DNA from: Lachnospiraceae bacterium
GTDB lineage: Bacteria; Bacillota; Clostridia; Lachnospirales; Bianqueaceae
Length of the DNA: 64,000 nucleotides
Assembly (NCBI GenBank): GCA_022794035.1
Contig: JAAWDX010000005.1
Location: 151,643 to 215,642 of the forward strand
Direction of reading: 5' to 3'
Shown here: piece after piece, positions 1-9,710 of the stretch
Layout: every line of letters starts with the position of its first letter
Position numbering within the stretch: position 1 is the first letter of the stretch
Made by a program: the position numbers and the translations under genes
The notes under the pieces: model-generated
What the model was told of the DNA's origin: nothing
What the model saw: only the letters and a program-made list of their open reading frames with translations
Databases searched by the model: none

Positions 1-1845
1 TTTTCCACGACGAAGGCGGCTGTTTCGGGAGCAACACAGGTGGCAGGCGCTATTACGGCCTCTACGCTGACAACCGTGTGTGTATTTCTGCCGATTGTAT
101 TCGTAGAGGGCATCACCAAACAGCTTTTCGTGGATCTGGCGCTGACGCTGGGCTATAGCCTGCTGGCCAGCCTAATCATCGCGCTGACCTTGGTGCCGGC
201 AATGGCCCGCGGTATGCTGCAAAATGTAAAGCAGAAGCCGCATAAATGGTTTGACCGTTTTTTGGCGGGTTACCAGAAACTGCTTGGTGCAGCACTGCGG
301 CGAAAAGTAGTGGTGCTGGGCTTAGCATTGGTGTTACTGATAGTGAGCGTGGTAGCGACGGTACAAAGAGGATTTTCCTTTATGCCGGAAACTAACATGC
401 CGCAGCTTAGCCTGAGCATTGAAATGCCGGAAGAGGCTGATTTAGAAGAAAAGGCAGAGATGACAGATGCTGTGATGGAAAGAGTGCAGTCAGTTCCGGA
501 GGTGCAGGACGTGGGCGCTATGATCGGCGGCTCTGGTGCGATGGGCATGCTGGGCGGTTCAGGCAGCTCTGCGGTGACGATGTATGCCATTTTGGATGAA
601 AAGGCTGAACGCTCCAATCAGGAAATCGAAGCGGAAATCCTGTCACTATGCGCCGATCTGGACTGTGAGCTTGTGATCGACAGCTCAGGGATGTCTGCAG
701 CTTCCAGCATGCTGGGAGGCTCCGGCATATCCATTGAGGTGTACGGCGATAATCTGCAGGATTTGCAGCAGGCTGCTCAAGAGATTGCAGCTGAGCTGCA
801 GACGCTAGAAGGGGTGGCGGAGGTCTCGGATGGTATCGATGAGACCGAGCCGGAGATTCATTTCATCGTTAATAAAGAGGAAGCCATGAAAAATGGGCTT
901 ACCGTGGCACAGATCTATAGTGAGATCAATAAGGCAATGACTAAAGAAAAGAGTGCCTCCTCCGTAACCTTCGATGGCCGGGAATATGAGATTACTATAT
1001 ATGCAGACGGAGCACAAACCCTGACGCCTTCAGAGATCAAAGAGCTTATGATCACGGTAACTGATAGGCAGGGCAATGAAAAGCAGCTTGCAATCGGCGA
1101 TGTGGCGCAGATCGAAGATCAGGAAACACTGGCTTCGATTCAGCGTAAAAATCAGATGCGGTATTTAACAGTGACAGCAGAGCTTAAGGAAGGCTATAAT
1201 ATAACGCTGGTTACCGATGCCGCAAAGGAAGCATTAAAGGATTTTGAGAAAACGGGCATTACCATCGAGTTTTCCGGAGAAAATGAAACGATCATGGAAT
1301 CCATGACGCAGCTCATGCAGATGCTGCTGCTAGGCATTGTACTGGTGTATATGATCATGGTAGCGCAGTTCCAGTCCTTGAAATCTCCGTTTATTATTAT
1401 GTTCACCATTCCGCTTGCCTTTACCGGCGGATTGCTTGCCCTGCTGTTTACAGGTATGGAGATCAGTATTATTGCCATGCTTGGCTTTGTGATGCTCAGC
1501 GGAATCATTGTCAACAACGGCATTGTCCTAGTCGATTATATCAATCAGCTGCGGCTGGAAGGAAAAGAGAAAAAAGAAGCCATTTTGGAGGCAGGGGCCA
1601 CGCGTATGCGGCCGATTCTGATGACCTCGCTCACGACGATTTTAGGCTTGTCCGTCATGGTTTTAGGCATTGGACAGACCAGCAGCGGAGCCGAGATGAT
1701 GCGCCCGCTGGCTATGGTGTGTATCGGCGGTCTCGTTTATGCTACGATCCTGACGCTGTTTGTAGTGCCGGCGCTGTATGATATCATGAACCGAAAGCCG
1801 ATGAAAACGGTAGCCAAAGAGGATCTTGAAATAACAAACGAATAA
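1..1845 (+). CDS. RND-family efflux transporter, C-terminal part (5' truncated by window)
   Basis: Inner-membrane proton-driven exporter of the AcrB/HAE1 type. The reading frame is open from base 1 and codes for about 614 residues. It starts inside the conserved segment that links to membrane helices 4-6 (GAITASTL, then VFLPIVFVEG). It continues through a periplasmic-type loop region and ends with the matching second-half helix bundle, including GFVMLSGIIVNNGIVLVDY and the ATRMRPILMTSLTT loop. Family members have about 1000 residues, so roughly the first 40 percent lies outside the window. A GTG at position 40 is internal, not the start. A strong terminator follows. The substrate cannot be read from sequence; Gram-positive members are often in drug or lipid export. 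Confidence 0.93.
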   Translation, partial: FSTTKAAVSGATQVAGAITASTLTTVCVFLPIVFVEGITKQLFVDLALTLGYSLLASLIIALTLVPAMARGMLQNVKQKPHKWFDRFLAGYQKLLGAALRRKVVVLGLALVLLIVSVVATVQRGFSFMPETNMPQLSLSIEMPEEADLEEKAEMTDAVMERVQSVPEVQDVGAMIGGSGAMGMLGGSGSSAVTMYAILDEKAERSNQEIEAEILSLCADLDCELVIDSSGMSAASSMLGGSGISIEVYGDNLQDLQQAAQEIAAELQTLEGVAEVSDGIDETEPEIHFIVNKEEAMKNGLTVAQIYSEINKAMTKEKSASSVTFDGREYEITIYADGAQTLTPSEIKELMITVTDRQGNEKQLAIGDVAQIEDQETLASIQRKNQMRYLTVTAELKEGYNITLVTDAAKEALKDFEKTGITIEFSGENETIMESMTQLMQMLLLGIVLVYMIMVAQFQSLKSPFIIMFTIPLAFTGGLLALLFTGMEISIIAMLGFVMLSGIIVNNGIVLVDYINQLRLEGKEKKEAILEAGATRMRPILMTSLTTILGLSVMVLGIGQTSSGAEMMRPLAMVCIGGLVYATILTLFVVPALYDIMNRKPMKTVAKEDLEITNE

Positions 1846-1866
1846 ACAGATCAGATAATTTCTTTT

Positions 1867-1907
1867 ACCACGGATGGATTCCAGTGATCCCTCCGTGGTA
1901 TTTTTTT
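1867..1907 (+). terminator. Rho-independent terminator after the RND gene
   Basis: Arms ACCACGGA (1867-1874) and TCCGTGGT (1892-1899), with an additional inner GGAT/ATCC pairing, followed by A and seven T. It lies just after the RND stop codon and separates that gene from the surface operon. Confidence 0.9.
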
Positions 1908-2025
1908 ATATAATAGTAAAAAGACTGAGCCATTTTTGGAAAAATCTGCGTCTTAAATTAAAGGAAAATATCTTACTCTATCAATTCTCCGATATGGATA
2001 AAAATAAAAGCAGAAAGGAAAAGGT

Positions 2026-5000
2026 ATGAAAACTTTTAAGAAAATGTTGACCATCGTGCTGTGCATGGCACTGTTGATTTCTAATTCATTATCCGTACCG
2101 ATGACGGTAAGTGCAGAAGATGCCTCGGATATGGAAGTGGCAATGGAAGAAAATTCTACAGAAGAAAATTCTACAGAAGAAAATTCTACGCAGGAAGACT
2201 CATTATTAGAAGAGATAAAAGAAGAGTCTTCGGAAACAAGCATTCAAGAAAGTGAGCCGGAAACTTCTGCTGAGGAGCTTAGTCAAGAGCAACCGCAGGA
2301 AAGCGAGGAGGTCTCTGCAGAGCCGCAGGAGGAGCAAAGAGCGGTTTCCTATGCTCTTTCCATGCAGCCGGCGGCCACAATTGGAGATACGCCCTATCCC
2401 AGTCTGGCAAGAGCCATTGCGGCAGCAAGCTCCGGCGATACCATTGTACTGCAGAAGGATATCACGGAAAGCGTTTCCTTTACCAAAACACTGACCCTTA
2501 CGATCGATATGAATGGTAAAACATGGACGGGCAGTGGCGCATCCATGATCAGCCGCACAAGGAATAAACTGAATTTAACGCTGCAGGGCGGCGGAATCCT
2601 GATTGCGGCAGAAGGATACCGCGTTGCTACGCTTGCCACAGGCGATGTGCTGACGGCGCAGGGAGTTACCTTCAGAGGCAGCGGGGCAAACCCCAGCCAG
2701 GAAGTAGGAGGAACCAGTTCAAAAGGCGGCGTGATCTATGCAAACGGCGCGGCCGTAACGCTGACTGACTGCTATCTAGAAAATGGTAATACTACCTATA
2801 ACGGCGGTGCTGTATGCTGTGAATACAGCGCATCCCTTACAGTTCAAGGCGGTGCATTCCGCAATAACCATGCAGGCAGCAGTGCCACTGGGGGCGGCGC
2901 GATTTATATTAGTAGTTCCAGCTTAAAAATAGATGGGGCAAGCTTTACCGGAAATACGGCCGGCGTTTTAGGCGGTGCTATTGGAGTCTACAGCACCAAT
3001 CAAGATGTTGAGATCTCTAATACGGTATTTGAAAATAATGAGGCTAAGTATGGCGGCGCGCTTGCCTTCGGCGGAGATATGAGTTATCTATCAAAGGCGG
3101 TTCATCTGACAAATATTACGGCAGCGGGCAATACAGCAAGCAATAGTGGTGGCGCCATTTATGCGAAGGCGCCTACGCTGACAGTAAGCGGTTCTTTGAC
3201 GGATAATATTTCTGGGCAGGACGGCGGTGCGATTTATAGTGTGTATAGCAATTCAAGCAGTCAGATTGGCAGGGTAACGCTCAGCGCTGCGATTCGCAAT
3301 AATACAGCGGCAAGAAATGGCGGCGGCGTCTATGTACAGGCACGCTATATTACATTTGAAAGCGGCATCGTGACTGCTAATACAGCGACTAAAGGATGCG
3401 GCGGCGGTGCGTATTTATGTACTGCTGGTACGGATAAGACGCTAAACGGCGAGTATACACTGAGCGAAACGGCCCATATTTATCATAATCTGACGCCGGG
3501 TGATCTTAAGAAGGTTGGCGATATGGGCGCTTCCTCAGAGATTTATATTCGCAATGCCAGCGGCACAACGAGTAGCGCGAAGCAACAGCCAAGCACAAAG
3601 CTGATCGGATTTACGCCGGCCGCGTTTACGGATCCTGAATCCGGCGTGAGCTATATACTTTCACAATATAACGGAAAGTACGGAGCTACAGTGCCGGCAA
3701 AATGGGCAGTCAGCTATTATAGTGAGGTGCCGGTTGAGAAGACTATCTATCTGGATGCGCAGGCGCGTCATACAGCAGGCGAAAATGTCTGGGTCACCGA
3801 TACGATCCAGCAGGCTTATGAGATAGCTAAAAAAGAAGAGATTCATAAAATATATGTCTGCAGCCTGCAGACGGTCGGAGCGGAAGAAGCAGCATATCTG
3901 AATGATGCTGCTATCACATGGTATCGCTGCAAGGAGCATGGCAGTACGCACTTGTTTGCCATTAAGGGAGCAGTTACGCTGAGCGCACTGCAGGTGGATG
4001 GCAATAATATCGAGTCAAAGCAATCCCTCATTGAGGTAGGAAGCGGAGCACATCTGACGCTGACCGGCAGTACTCTTGTCTGTAATGGCGTCTCGCAGTA
4101 CGGCGGCGGTATCAGTGTTAATCAAGGCAAGCTTACCATGGAGGGCGGTACCGTTATCAATAACAGAGCAACCAAAAGCGGCGGCGGCATTTACGTGCAG
4201 CATGGCATTGTGAATCTGGAGGGTGGTACGATTTCCTACAATACGGCGGGCAATATTGGCGGCGGCGTCAATGCACGCGACTATGCGGTTGTCAATATGG
4301 GTCTAAACGGCGGCAGAGTGCTGATCGATCATAATACCAGCTATTCAGAAGGCGGCGGTATCTCTTATGAAAGGACCGCCAGCGGCGAAATATACAAGGC
4401 AACGATTACCAATAATCAGTCTACTTTGTACTCTCAATATGTAGCCGGCGCAGGTATTTCGGTGCAGGTAGGCGCCAGCCTGAAAATGAAAAATGTGTAT
4501 GTGACCGACAATTTGGCCAAACATTATGGAGAATATGGCGCCGTATATACCTGCCCCACCGGTGAAACCGCTATTTTTAAAGTAGCGGGCGCACTGATTA
4601 CAGACAATCAGCGCGAAGGTAGCGTATATGGCCCAGAGGCGATCGATATCTATCATTATACCTCCAATAGAAATAATATGGTGTACGTGTCAGAGGAAGC
4701 GCTTGGCGGCGGCGACATCACATTTTATAAGGATGTTTCAAAACAGCATAAAGCAGAGAGAAGCTATTATCAGTATACAACGGAAGGCTTTGCCATTGTC
4801 AGCGGAGTGAGTGAAGAGGCGAAGCAGTGGGCAAAGGAAAAAGCGGAGGCAGACGGCGTTGTGATTACTGGAAACAGCAGTAATGCGCCGGGCAGTGCGA
4901 TTGCCAATAATGGACATTTAACGATTGGCACAGAGCAGATGGCCATGACGGTTGTGAAGGAGTGGAAGAATGCTGACGGAAGCACGCCGGTGCAGCATCC

Positions 5001-6675
5001 TGATCAGGTTTTGGTGTATCTTACCCGCAATGGCAAGGTAGTGGATCAGGCCACGCGTAAAGATGCCAGCATCGTACTGAGTGCCACTAATGGATGGAGC
5101 TATACCTGGAGAAATCTGGATCCGGATGCAGAGTGGTCGGTAGTGGAAGCCAGCGTACCGGGCTTTGAGGCATCTGTCAGTGAGATGAAGAAGGAAGAAG
5201 CGCCGGTATGGCTGGCGACGGACGAATATTATGTACGGACGTTAACCAATACCAAGACGGACGAACCCTCAGCAGATCTGACGATTGGGAAAACAGTCTA
5301 TGCCGATGATCCAAGCGGCAGCTATGCCTTTACGATTTCTTTGGAGGCCGAGGGACAGTATGCGTATTATACCAGCAGCAATCCGCAGCTGCGGCCTATC
5401 TATGATAATCAGCAGATCAGGATCAGCCTTAGAAACGGAGAGACCGCTACGATTGCGGGACTGCCGGTTGGCACGCCGTATACAGTAAAAGAAGAGGCGC
5501 CAGAGGGATATCTGGTCTATATCGACCATCAGCTGAGCGATACAGGAGAAATCACCGGCAGCGCTGAGCAGGCGACGGCCATTCAATATACGAATATTCA
5601 GGCAACTGATATTGCCGTTCAAAAAGAATGGAATGACGGGGAAGATCAATACGGCAGAAGACCCGATGAGATTAGCGTCCATCTGCTGCAAAACGGACAA
5701 AAGCATCAAACGGCGCAGCTTAATGCAGCCGGCAGCTGGCAGCACAGATTTACTCAGCTGCCTAAATATGATCTGGATGGCGTGCTGTACCAATATGAAG
5801 TGAAAGAAGAGCCGGTGCAGGGATATGAGACAGAGATCGCGGCAGCAGAGGACGGAAGCTATGTAATGACCAATACGCTTCTTACGGACATCACGGTGAC
5901 AAAGGTATGGGAGGACGAAGACGACCTTTACGGCCTAAGGCCACAAAACATTGTCATCATACTGCAAAGATCCGTCGCCGGTGAGGCGGAAGAGGAGATC
6001 CAGAGGCTTGAGCTTAGCGCAGAGCAGGCAGATGCAAGCGGAGCCTGGGTCTTCAAGGCTTCCGGACTTCCGGTATTTAATCAGGAAGGGCAGGCCTATG
6101 TCTATCGCATTACCGAGGCAGCGGAGGGGCTGAATCCACAGTATACGATCCTGTATGATGAGCCTCAGACCGACGCAGAAGGCGGTATCCGTCTGACCGT
6201 GACCAACCGGCTGCCGATGGGAGAAGCTCAGCTGATTAAAACTCTAAACCGTTATAATGCCACACTGGGAGGCGCGACCTTTGTATTTGATGTGAAGGCA
6301 GAGCTGGATGGCCAGCTGCTGTACAGCAATATACTGACCACAGACTTTGCAGCGCCGGGGCAGCAGTATGTTTCCATGGGTAAATTCCCCGTCGGAACTG
6401 TGATTACGGTAGAAGAGGTTTACAGCGGCAGCTGTTATGAGCTGGTTTCAGGAGAGGCGCTGCAGACCCTGATCATGGAGCAAGATGAGACCACCGGCGA
6501 GGTGCCAGTGCAGACAGCGCAGTATGTCAACGATTATAATGAAAAGCTTGTGAGCGGCGCAGGGATTATCAATGCATATACCCGAGGGGAAAATGAAGAG
6601 GGTATTTCGATTTGGAACGTAACCCAGCATTTTTCTGTGAATCCACTGCGAATGACAGAGGAAGGGAGGCAATAA
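2026..6675 (+). CDS. Giant secreted surface protein: beta-helix (Pmp-like) stalk plus Cna-B domains
   Basis: A 1549-residue secreted protein. Residues 1-30 are a signal peptide ending near SAEDA. A Glu/Ser-rich spacer follows (about 31-110), starting with a triple EENST repeat. Residues about 125-965 hold many glycine-rich units of the GGAI/GGGI plus FxxN type, as in right-handed beta-helix adhesins and chlamydial Pmp proteins. From about 973 come Cna-B-like beta-sandwich domains, with VVKEWKN (973), QKEWNDGEDQYGRRPD (about 1195) and TKVWEDEDDLYGLRPQ (about 1288), each ending in a TNT/TNR-type strand. No LPXTG motif, C-terminal helix or charged tail is present, which is unusual for a Cna-B protein. 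First gene of a six-gene operon ending with a SipW-type signal peptidase. Likely adhesin or fibre component; the ligand is unknown. Confidence 0.85.
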   Translation: MKTFKKMLTIVLCMALLISNSLSVPMTVSAEDASDMEVAMEENSTEENSTEENSTQEDSLLEEIKEESSETSIQESEPETSAEELSQEQPQESEEVSAEPQEEQRAVSYALSMQPAATIGDTPYPSLARAIAAASSGDTIVLQKDITESVSFTKTLTLTIDMNGKTWTGSGASMISRTRNKLNLTLQGGGILIAAEGYRVATLATGDVLTAQGVTFRGSGANPSQEVGGTSSKGGVIYANGAAVTLTDCYLENGNTTYNGGAVCCEYSASLTVQGGAFRNNHAGSSATGGGAIYISSSSLKIDGASFTGNTAGVLGGAIGVYSTNQDVEISNTVFENNEAKYGGALAFGGDMSYLSKAVHLTNITAAGNTASNSGGAIYAKAPTLTVSGSLTDNISGQDGGAIYSVYSNSSSQIGRVTLSAAIRNNTAARNGGGVYVQARYITFESGIVTANTATKGCGGGAYLCTAGTDKTLNGEYTLSETAHIYHNLTPGDLKKVGDMGASSEIYIRNASGTTSSAKQQPSTKLIGFTPAAFTDPESGVSYILSQYNGKYGATVPAKWAVSYYSEVPVEKTIYLDAQARHTAGENVWVTDTIQQAYEIAKKEEIHKIYVCSLQTVGAEEAAYLNDAAITWYRCKEHGSTHLFAIKGAVTLSALQVDGNNIESKQSLIEVGSGAHLTLTGSTLVCNGVSQYGGGISVNQGKLTMEGGTVINNRATKSGGGIYVQHGIVNLEGGTISYNTAGNIGGGVNARDYAVVNMGLNGGRVLIDHNTSYSEGGGISYERTASGEIYKATITNNQSTLYSQYVAGAGISVQVGASLKMKNVYVTDNLAKHYGEYGAVYTCPTGETAIFKVAGALITDNQREGSVYGPEAIDIYHYTSNRNNMVYVSEEALGGGDITFYKDVSKQHKAERSYYQYTTEGFAIVSGVSEEAKQWAKEKAEADGVVITGNSSNAPGSAIANNGHLTIGTEQMAMTVVKEWKNADGSTPVQHPDQVLVYLTRNGKVVDQATRKDASIVLSATNGWSYTWRNLDPDAEWSVVEASVPGFEASVSEMKKEEAPVWLATDEYYVRTLTNTKTDEPSADLTIGKTVYADDPSGSYAFTISLEAEGQYAYYTSSNPQLRPIYDNQQIRISLRNGETATIAGLPVGTPYTVKEEAPEGYLVYIDHQLSDTGEITGSAEQATAIQYTNIQATDIAVQKEWNDGEDQYGRRPDEISVHLLQNGQKHQTAQLNAAGSWQHRFTQLPKYDLDGVLYQYEVKEEPVQGYETEIAAAEDGSYVMTNTLLTDITVTKVWEDEDDLYGLRPQNIVIILQRSVAGEAEEEIQRLELSAEQADASGAWVFKASGLPVFNQEGQAYVYRITEAAEGLNPQYTILYDEPQTDAEGGIRLTVTNRLPMGEAQLIKTLNRYNATLGGATFVFDVKAELDGQLLYSNILTTDFAAPGQQYVSMGKFPVGTVITVEEVYSGSCYELVSGEALQTLIMEQDETTGEVPVQTAQYVNDYNEKLVSGAGIINAYTRGENEEGISIWNVTQHFSVNPLRMTEEGRQ
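2146..2190 (+). repeat. Tandem 15-bp repeat, three copies, inside the giant surface gene
   Basis: Three consecutive copies of GAAGAAAATTCTACA (the last one ends in G) code for EENST-EENST-EENST. The unit is a multiple of three, so copy-number change would alter spacer length without breaking the frame. Confidence 0.9.
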
Positions 6676-6678
6676 GAT

Positions 6679-7173
6679 ATGAAAAAAAGAGTTTGGATGC
6701 TGCTTGGCAGTATCGTACTTGTCCTAGGAATATCCGTTGGTATTACGCTGGCATATTTTACGGCCTATTCCACGGAAGCAGGAACGCAGGAGCTGGTTTT
6801 GGGTACGGATACAACGATTCATGAAACAGTGACGGACCTGAATAAATCCGTCACCATCACAAACGAAGGCGGGGCTCCTGTCTTTGTCAGAGTTAAGGCT
6901 TTCTATCCGCAGGCAGAGGGGCTGGAGGTCGCGGTGATTCCGGGAGAGGGCTGGAGCGCTGCTGCCGAAGGCTGGTATCAGTATCAGCTTCCGCTGGCGG
7001 CTGGAGAGACAACGGCGTCCTCTGTTGAGATCGAGGTTACCGTATCGGAAAAGCTGGAAAAGGAGTTTAATATTGTGGTGGTGCATGAAGCCGTGGCAGC
7101 TCTGTATACAGAAGAAGGAGAAGCCTATGCGGATTGGAGCATGAGGCTTGCTGCAGAAGGGGAGGAGAATTAA
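6679..7173 (+). CDS. SipW-type secreted protein (TasA/camelysin-like)
   Basis: A 164-residue secreted protein whose N-terminus has the SipW-cognate signal peptide form: KKR start, hydrophobic stretch, then GITLAYFTAYSTEAGTQ at about residues 25-40. The remainder reads as a beta-sandwich like TasA and camelysin, with VTITNEGGAPVFVRVKAF matching the family strand pattern for 'continued fibre' subunits. It begins three bases after the stop of the giant gene, so the two are co-transcribed. By analogy with Bacillus TasA/TapA it would be cleaved by the SipW-like enzyme at 9711-10232 and could be a minor fibre subunit. The polymerisation role is inferred. Confidence 0.75.
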   Translation: MKKRVWMLLGSIVLVLGISVGITLAYFTAYSTEAGTQELVLGTDTTIHETVTDLNKSVTITNEGGAPVFVRVKAFYPQAEGLEVAVIPGEGWSAAAEGWYQYQLPLAAGETTASSVEIEVTVSEKLEKEFNIVVVHEAVAALYTEEGEAYADWSMRLAAEGEEN

Positions 7174-7175
7174 CC

Positions 7176-7931
7176 ATGAAAAACGTAAAATCTCTTCTTT
7201 CAATTAAGACCGTCGTATTCGCGCTCTGCGCGGCTGCATTGATTGGGCTGGCCGGAGCCGGCTTAAGCAGAGCAAGTCTGCAGGTGACCGGAGGAGAATA
7301 TACGGCGCAGATCGGCACGCAAAATATTGGCGTTGCTCTTTTAGAGGGAGAGCGATTGGTGAGTCAGTCGCAGGCTGAAGGGGCAACACACGGCACGATC
7401 CTCAGTCATTTGCTGGAAGAAGGGGAAACGCAGATTGTCCCCGGCAAGACCTATGAGGAACTGCTCAGTGTTAAAAATACAGGCGATATCGATGAGTATG
7501 TGCGAGTCATTATAAAAAAGCGGTGGCAAAACCAAGAGGGGGTGCCGCTTACGACACTAGCGCCGCAGCTGATTGATTTGCATCTTTTAACGACTGAAAA
7601 CGGCGGTGCGTGGCTATTAGATGAGAGTGCCAGCACAAAGGAGCAGATCGTATTATATTATACTGGCATTATACCGGTTGAGGGCACGGCAGCCTTTGCT
7701 GATACGCTGCGGATTGACGAGGCGGTCATGAAGGCGGCCTCCATGAAGGAGGAAAGCCAGGTGATCACATTAACGTATGCGTATCAGGATGCCGTATTTG
7801 CCATTGATGTTGAGGTAGATGCCGTGCAGACGAATAATGCAGAAAAGGCAATCCTCAGCGCCTGGGGCAAAGAGGTTTCCATTGATGAGAATGGGGTGCT
7901 CAGTCTGAAAGAGGGAGGAGCGCAGAAATGA
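7176..7931 (+). CDS. Secreted TasA-like/BsaA-type protein of the SipW operon
   Basis: A 251-residue protein. An upstream in-frame ATG at 7134 overlaps the previous gene, but ATG 7176 has a GGGGAGGAG site and gives a clean signal peptide (KNVKSLLSIKT followed by a hydrophobic core to about residue 28). After it comes TGGEYTAQIGTQNIGVALLE, which matches secreted Clostridia proteins that begin with a YTAQ strand. The middle (VKNTGDIDEYVRVIIKKRW) looks like the TasA-type beta-sandwich. There is no C-terminal anchor. The stop overlaps the next ATG by four bases. Probably a soluble subunit of the same extracellular structure; exact function unknown. Confidence 0.65.
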   Translation: MKNVKSLLSIKTVVFALCAAALIGLAGAGLSRASLQVTGGEYTAQIGTQNIGVALLEGERLVSQSQAEGATHGTILSHLLEEGETQIVPGKTYEELLSVKNTGDIDEYVRVIIKKRWQNQEGVPLTTLAPQLIDLHLLTTENGGAWLLDESASTKEQIVLYYTGIIPVEGTAAFADTLRIDEAVMKAASMKEESQVITLTYAYQDAVFAIDVEVDAVQTNNAEKAILSAWGKEVSIDENGVLSLKEGGAQK

Positions 7932-8701
7932 AAAAGATAAATCGATGTATAGCGCTGCTTCTGATGGCGGCTGTGTGTATCCTGAATGCAGCAGGCGTTT
8001 CTGCCGCAGAGCATGAAGGCGAGGAAGGCTGGCTGGTTACTTTTGATTCCGAGAGGCTGGTCAGCAATATGGAAACGGGAGAAGAGTTTACCGAGGTTTT
8101 GGGCCGGATTCAGCCCGGCGATACAGTCACTTTGCGCGTGGCGCTGCACAATGAAGCCTCTGAGGCAACGGATTGGTATATGCAGAACGAGGTGCTGAAT
8201 AGCTTTGAAAAAAGCGTGCAGGCAAGCGGCGGCGCGTATAGCTATATCCTGAGCTATATAGATGAAAAGGGAACAGAAACTGTGATCTATAACAGCAATA
8301 CAGTGGGCGGAGATGAAGTCATAGGGCAGCGTGTTGGCTTGGAGCAGGCAACCATCTCATTAACTGATTATTTTTATGTGGCTACGCTAAAAGAGCAGGA
8401 AAGGGGCGCGGTATTGCTGACCGTAGGGCTGGATGGAGAGACAAACGGCAATCAGTATCAAAATGCAGCCGCTGACCTTAAAATGGATTTTGCCGTAGAG
8501 CTTTCTTCGTTATTTAAGGAACCAGAGGTAGAGCGGCGCACAGAGAATCAGTATATTACCGTGCGGACACCGGGCAGCACTGCCGGCGCAAAGACCGGCG
8601 ATACCACATCAATCTGGCCGTATGTGGGTGCGGGAGGCGCAGCGCTGCTGCTGATCATACTGCTTGTCTGTCTGAAAAAAAGAAAGGGGACGCAAAAATG
8701 A
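7928..8701 (+). CDS. Membrane/cell-wall anchored surface protein
   Basis: A 257-residue protein with signal peptide (residues 1-26, cleavage near VSAAEH), a beta-rich exposed domain, and a C-terminal sorting-like segment: KTGDTT at about 221, a hydrophobic helix of about 20 residues, and the positive tail KKRKGTQK. KTGD resembles a degenerate LPXTG signal, but leucine and proline are missing, so a sortase substrate is possible and not proven. It overlaps both neighbours by four bases, showing tight translational coupling in the SipW operon. A possible role is basal anchor of the fibre made by the preceding genes (inference). Confidence 0.65.
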   Translation: MKKINRCIALLLMAAVCILNAAGVSAAEHEGEEGWLVTFDSERLVSNMETGEEFTEVLGRIQPGDTVTLRVALHNEASEATDWYMQNEVLNSFEKSVQASGGAYSYILSYIDEKGTETVIYNSNTVGGDEVIGQRVGLEQATISLTDYFYVATLKEQERGAVLLTVGLDGETNGNQYQNAAADLKMDFAVELSSLFKEPEVERRTENQYITVRTPGSTAGAKTGDTTSIWPYVGAGGAALLLIILLVCLKKRKGTQK

Positions 8702-9705
8702 TGAGATCTGTTAAAAAAGCTTTAGCATGCGTACTCAGCAGTGTACTCCTCATCATGCTGCAGATACCCGCTTTGGCAGCAGAGGCTGAGCAGGAGCCCT
8801 ACACATATCAGGTGACGATTTCTGCCGGTGCGCAGGGCGTTTTTAATGAAAACAGTCTGGCGGCCATTGGAGTGACGGGAGACAATGTATCTGGCGTCAG
8901 CAAGGAGATCAATGAGAGTCATACGCTGATTACGATTAGCGGACTGCACTATGGTGATAAGGTTAGCTGTGATATGGCCAATCAAGCAGAGAATAATCCG
9001 GTCACCTTATTAGAAACGCGGTATTATAACAAGGGAATCCGTCAGAGCGGTCATGATAATGAAGAGGCCAAGAATGCGTCTTTTACCGTAGAGGGCGATG
9101 CTTCCTATGTGGTAGCCTATGGAATTGCCGGCAATATGGCCGAATATCGGGTACGCTATGTAAGCAGCGTTACCGGCGAGCCCTTAGCAGAAGAGCAGGT
9201 ATATTACGGCGTGATTGGCGATAAGCCGGTTGTTCCGTACTTGTATGTGGAGGGGTATTTGCCGCAGGCTTATAATCTGACGAAAACACTGAGCGACAAT
9301 GTCGGAGAAAATGTTTTTGAATTTGACTATACGCCGGTTCCAGAGTCGGTTATCGAGACAGTGGTTAACACGGTTTATGTAGAAGGCTCTGAGGGGCAGA
9401 CCAGCGAGAGTGTGCCGGCACCTGCGGAAGAAACATCCGAGACCTCAGCCGCACCTGCAGGAGAAAGCAGTGAAGCGCAGCAGGAGGATCAGGAAGTGAG
9501 TCGGCCGCAGGAAATCATCGACTTAGATGATAATCCGGTACCGTTGGGCTCCGGCGAAAGTCAGGCAGATGCCAATGAGGATGAGGAGCCCTCAGGCAGC
9601 ACCTATCAGAAAATGCTATATGTGCTGGCAGGCGGAGCTGCCGCGGTGCTCGTTGTAGTCATTTTGATTGCTGTGATTTTGAAAAAGAGAAAAGAGCGGC
9701 GATAA
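8698..9705 (+). CDS. Membrane-anchored surface protein with MucBP-like module
   Basis: A 335-residue protein with a signal peptide (1-28, ending PALAAEA), a beta-rich domain (about 35-155), a MucBP-like module (about 155-220; AEYRVRYVSSVTGEPL, then GYLPQAYNLT), a Glu/Ser/Pro linker (about 235-300) and a C-terminal membrane helix ending KKRKERR. No LPXTG-like motif is visible, so membrane anchoring is the simpler reading. MucBP-type modules occur in mucus- and host-binding proteins, which would suit a gut commensal. It overlaps the previous gene by four bases and sits five bases before the signal peptidase gene. Confidence 0.6.
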   Translation: MMRSVKKALACVLSSVLLIMLQIPALAAEAEQEPYTYQVTISAGAQGVFNENSLAAIGVTGDNVSGVSKEINESHTLITISGLHYGDKVSCDMANQAENNPVTLLETRYYNKGIRQSGHDNEEAKNASFTVEGDASYVVAYGIAGNMAEYRVRYVSSVTGEPLAEEQVYYGVIGDKPVVPYLYVEGYLPQAYNLTKTLSDNVGENVFEFDYTPVPESVIETVVNTVYVEGSEGQTSESVPAPAEETSETSAAPAGESSEAQQEDQEVSRPQEIIDLDDNPVPLGSGESQADANEDEEPSGSTYQKMLYVLAGGAAAVLVVVILIAVILKKRKERR

Positions 9706-9710
9706 AGGAA

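Noticed and set aside
2026..6675. Autotransporter reading of the beta-helix protein
   Set aside because: Pmp-like repeats suggest it, but there is no C-terminal outer-membrane barrel and the window is Gram-positive.
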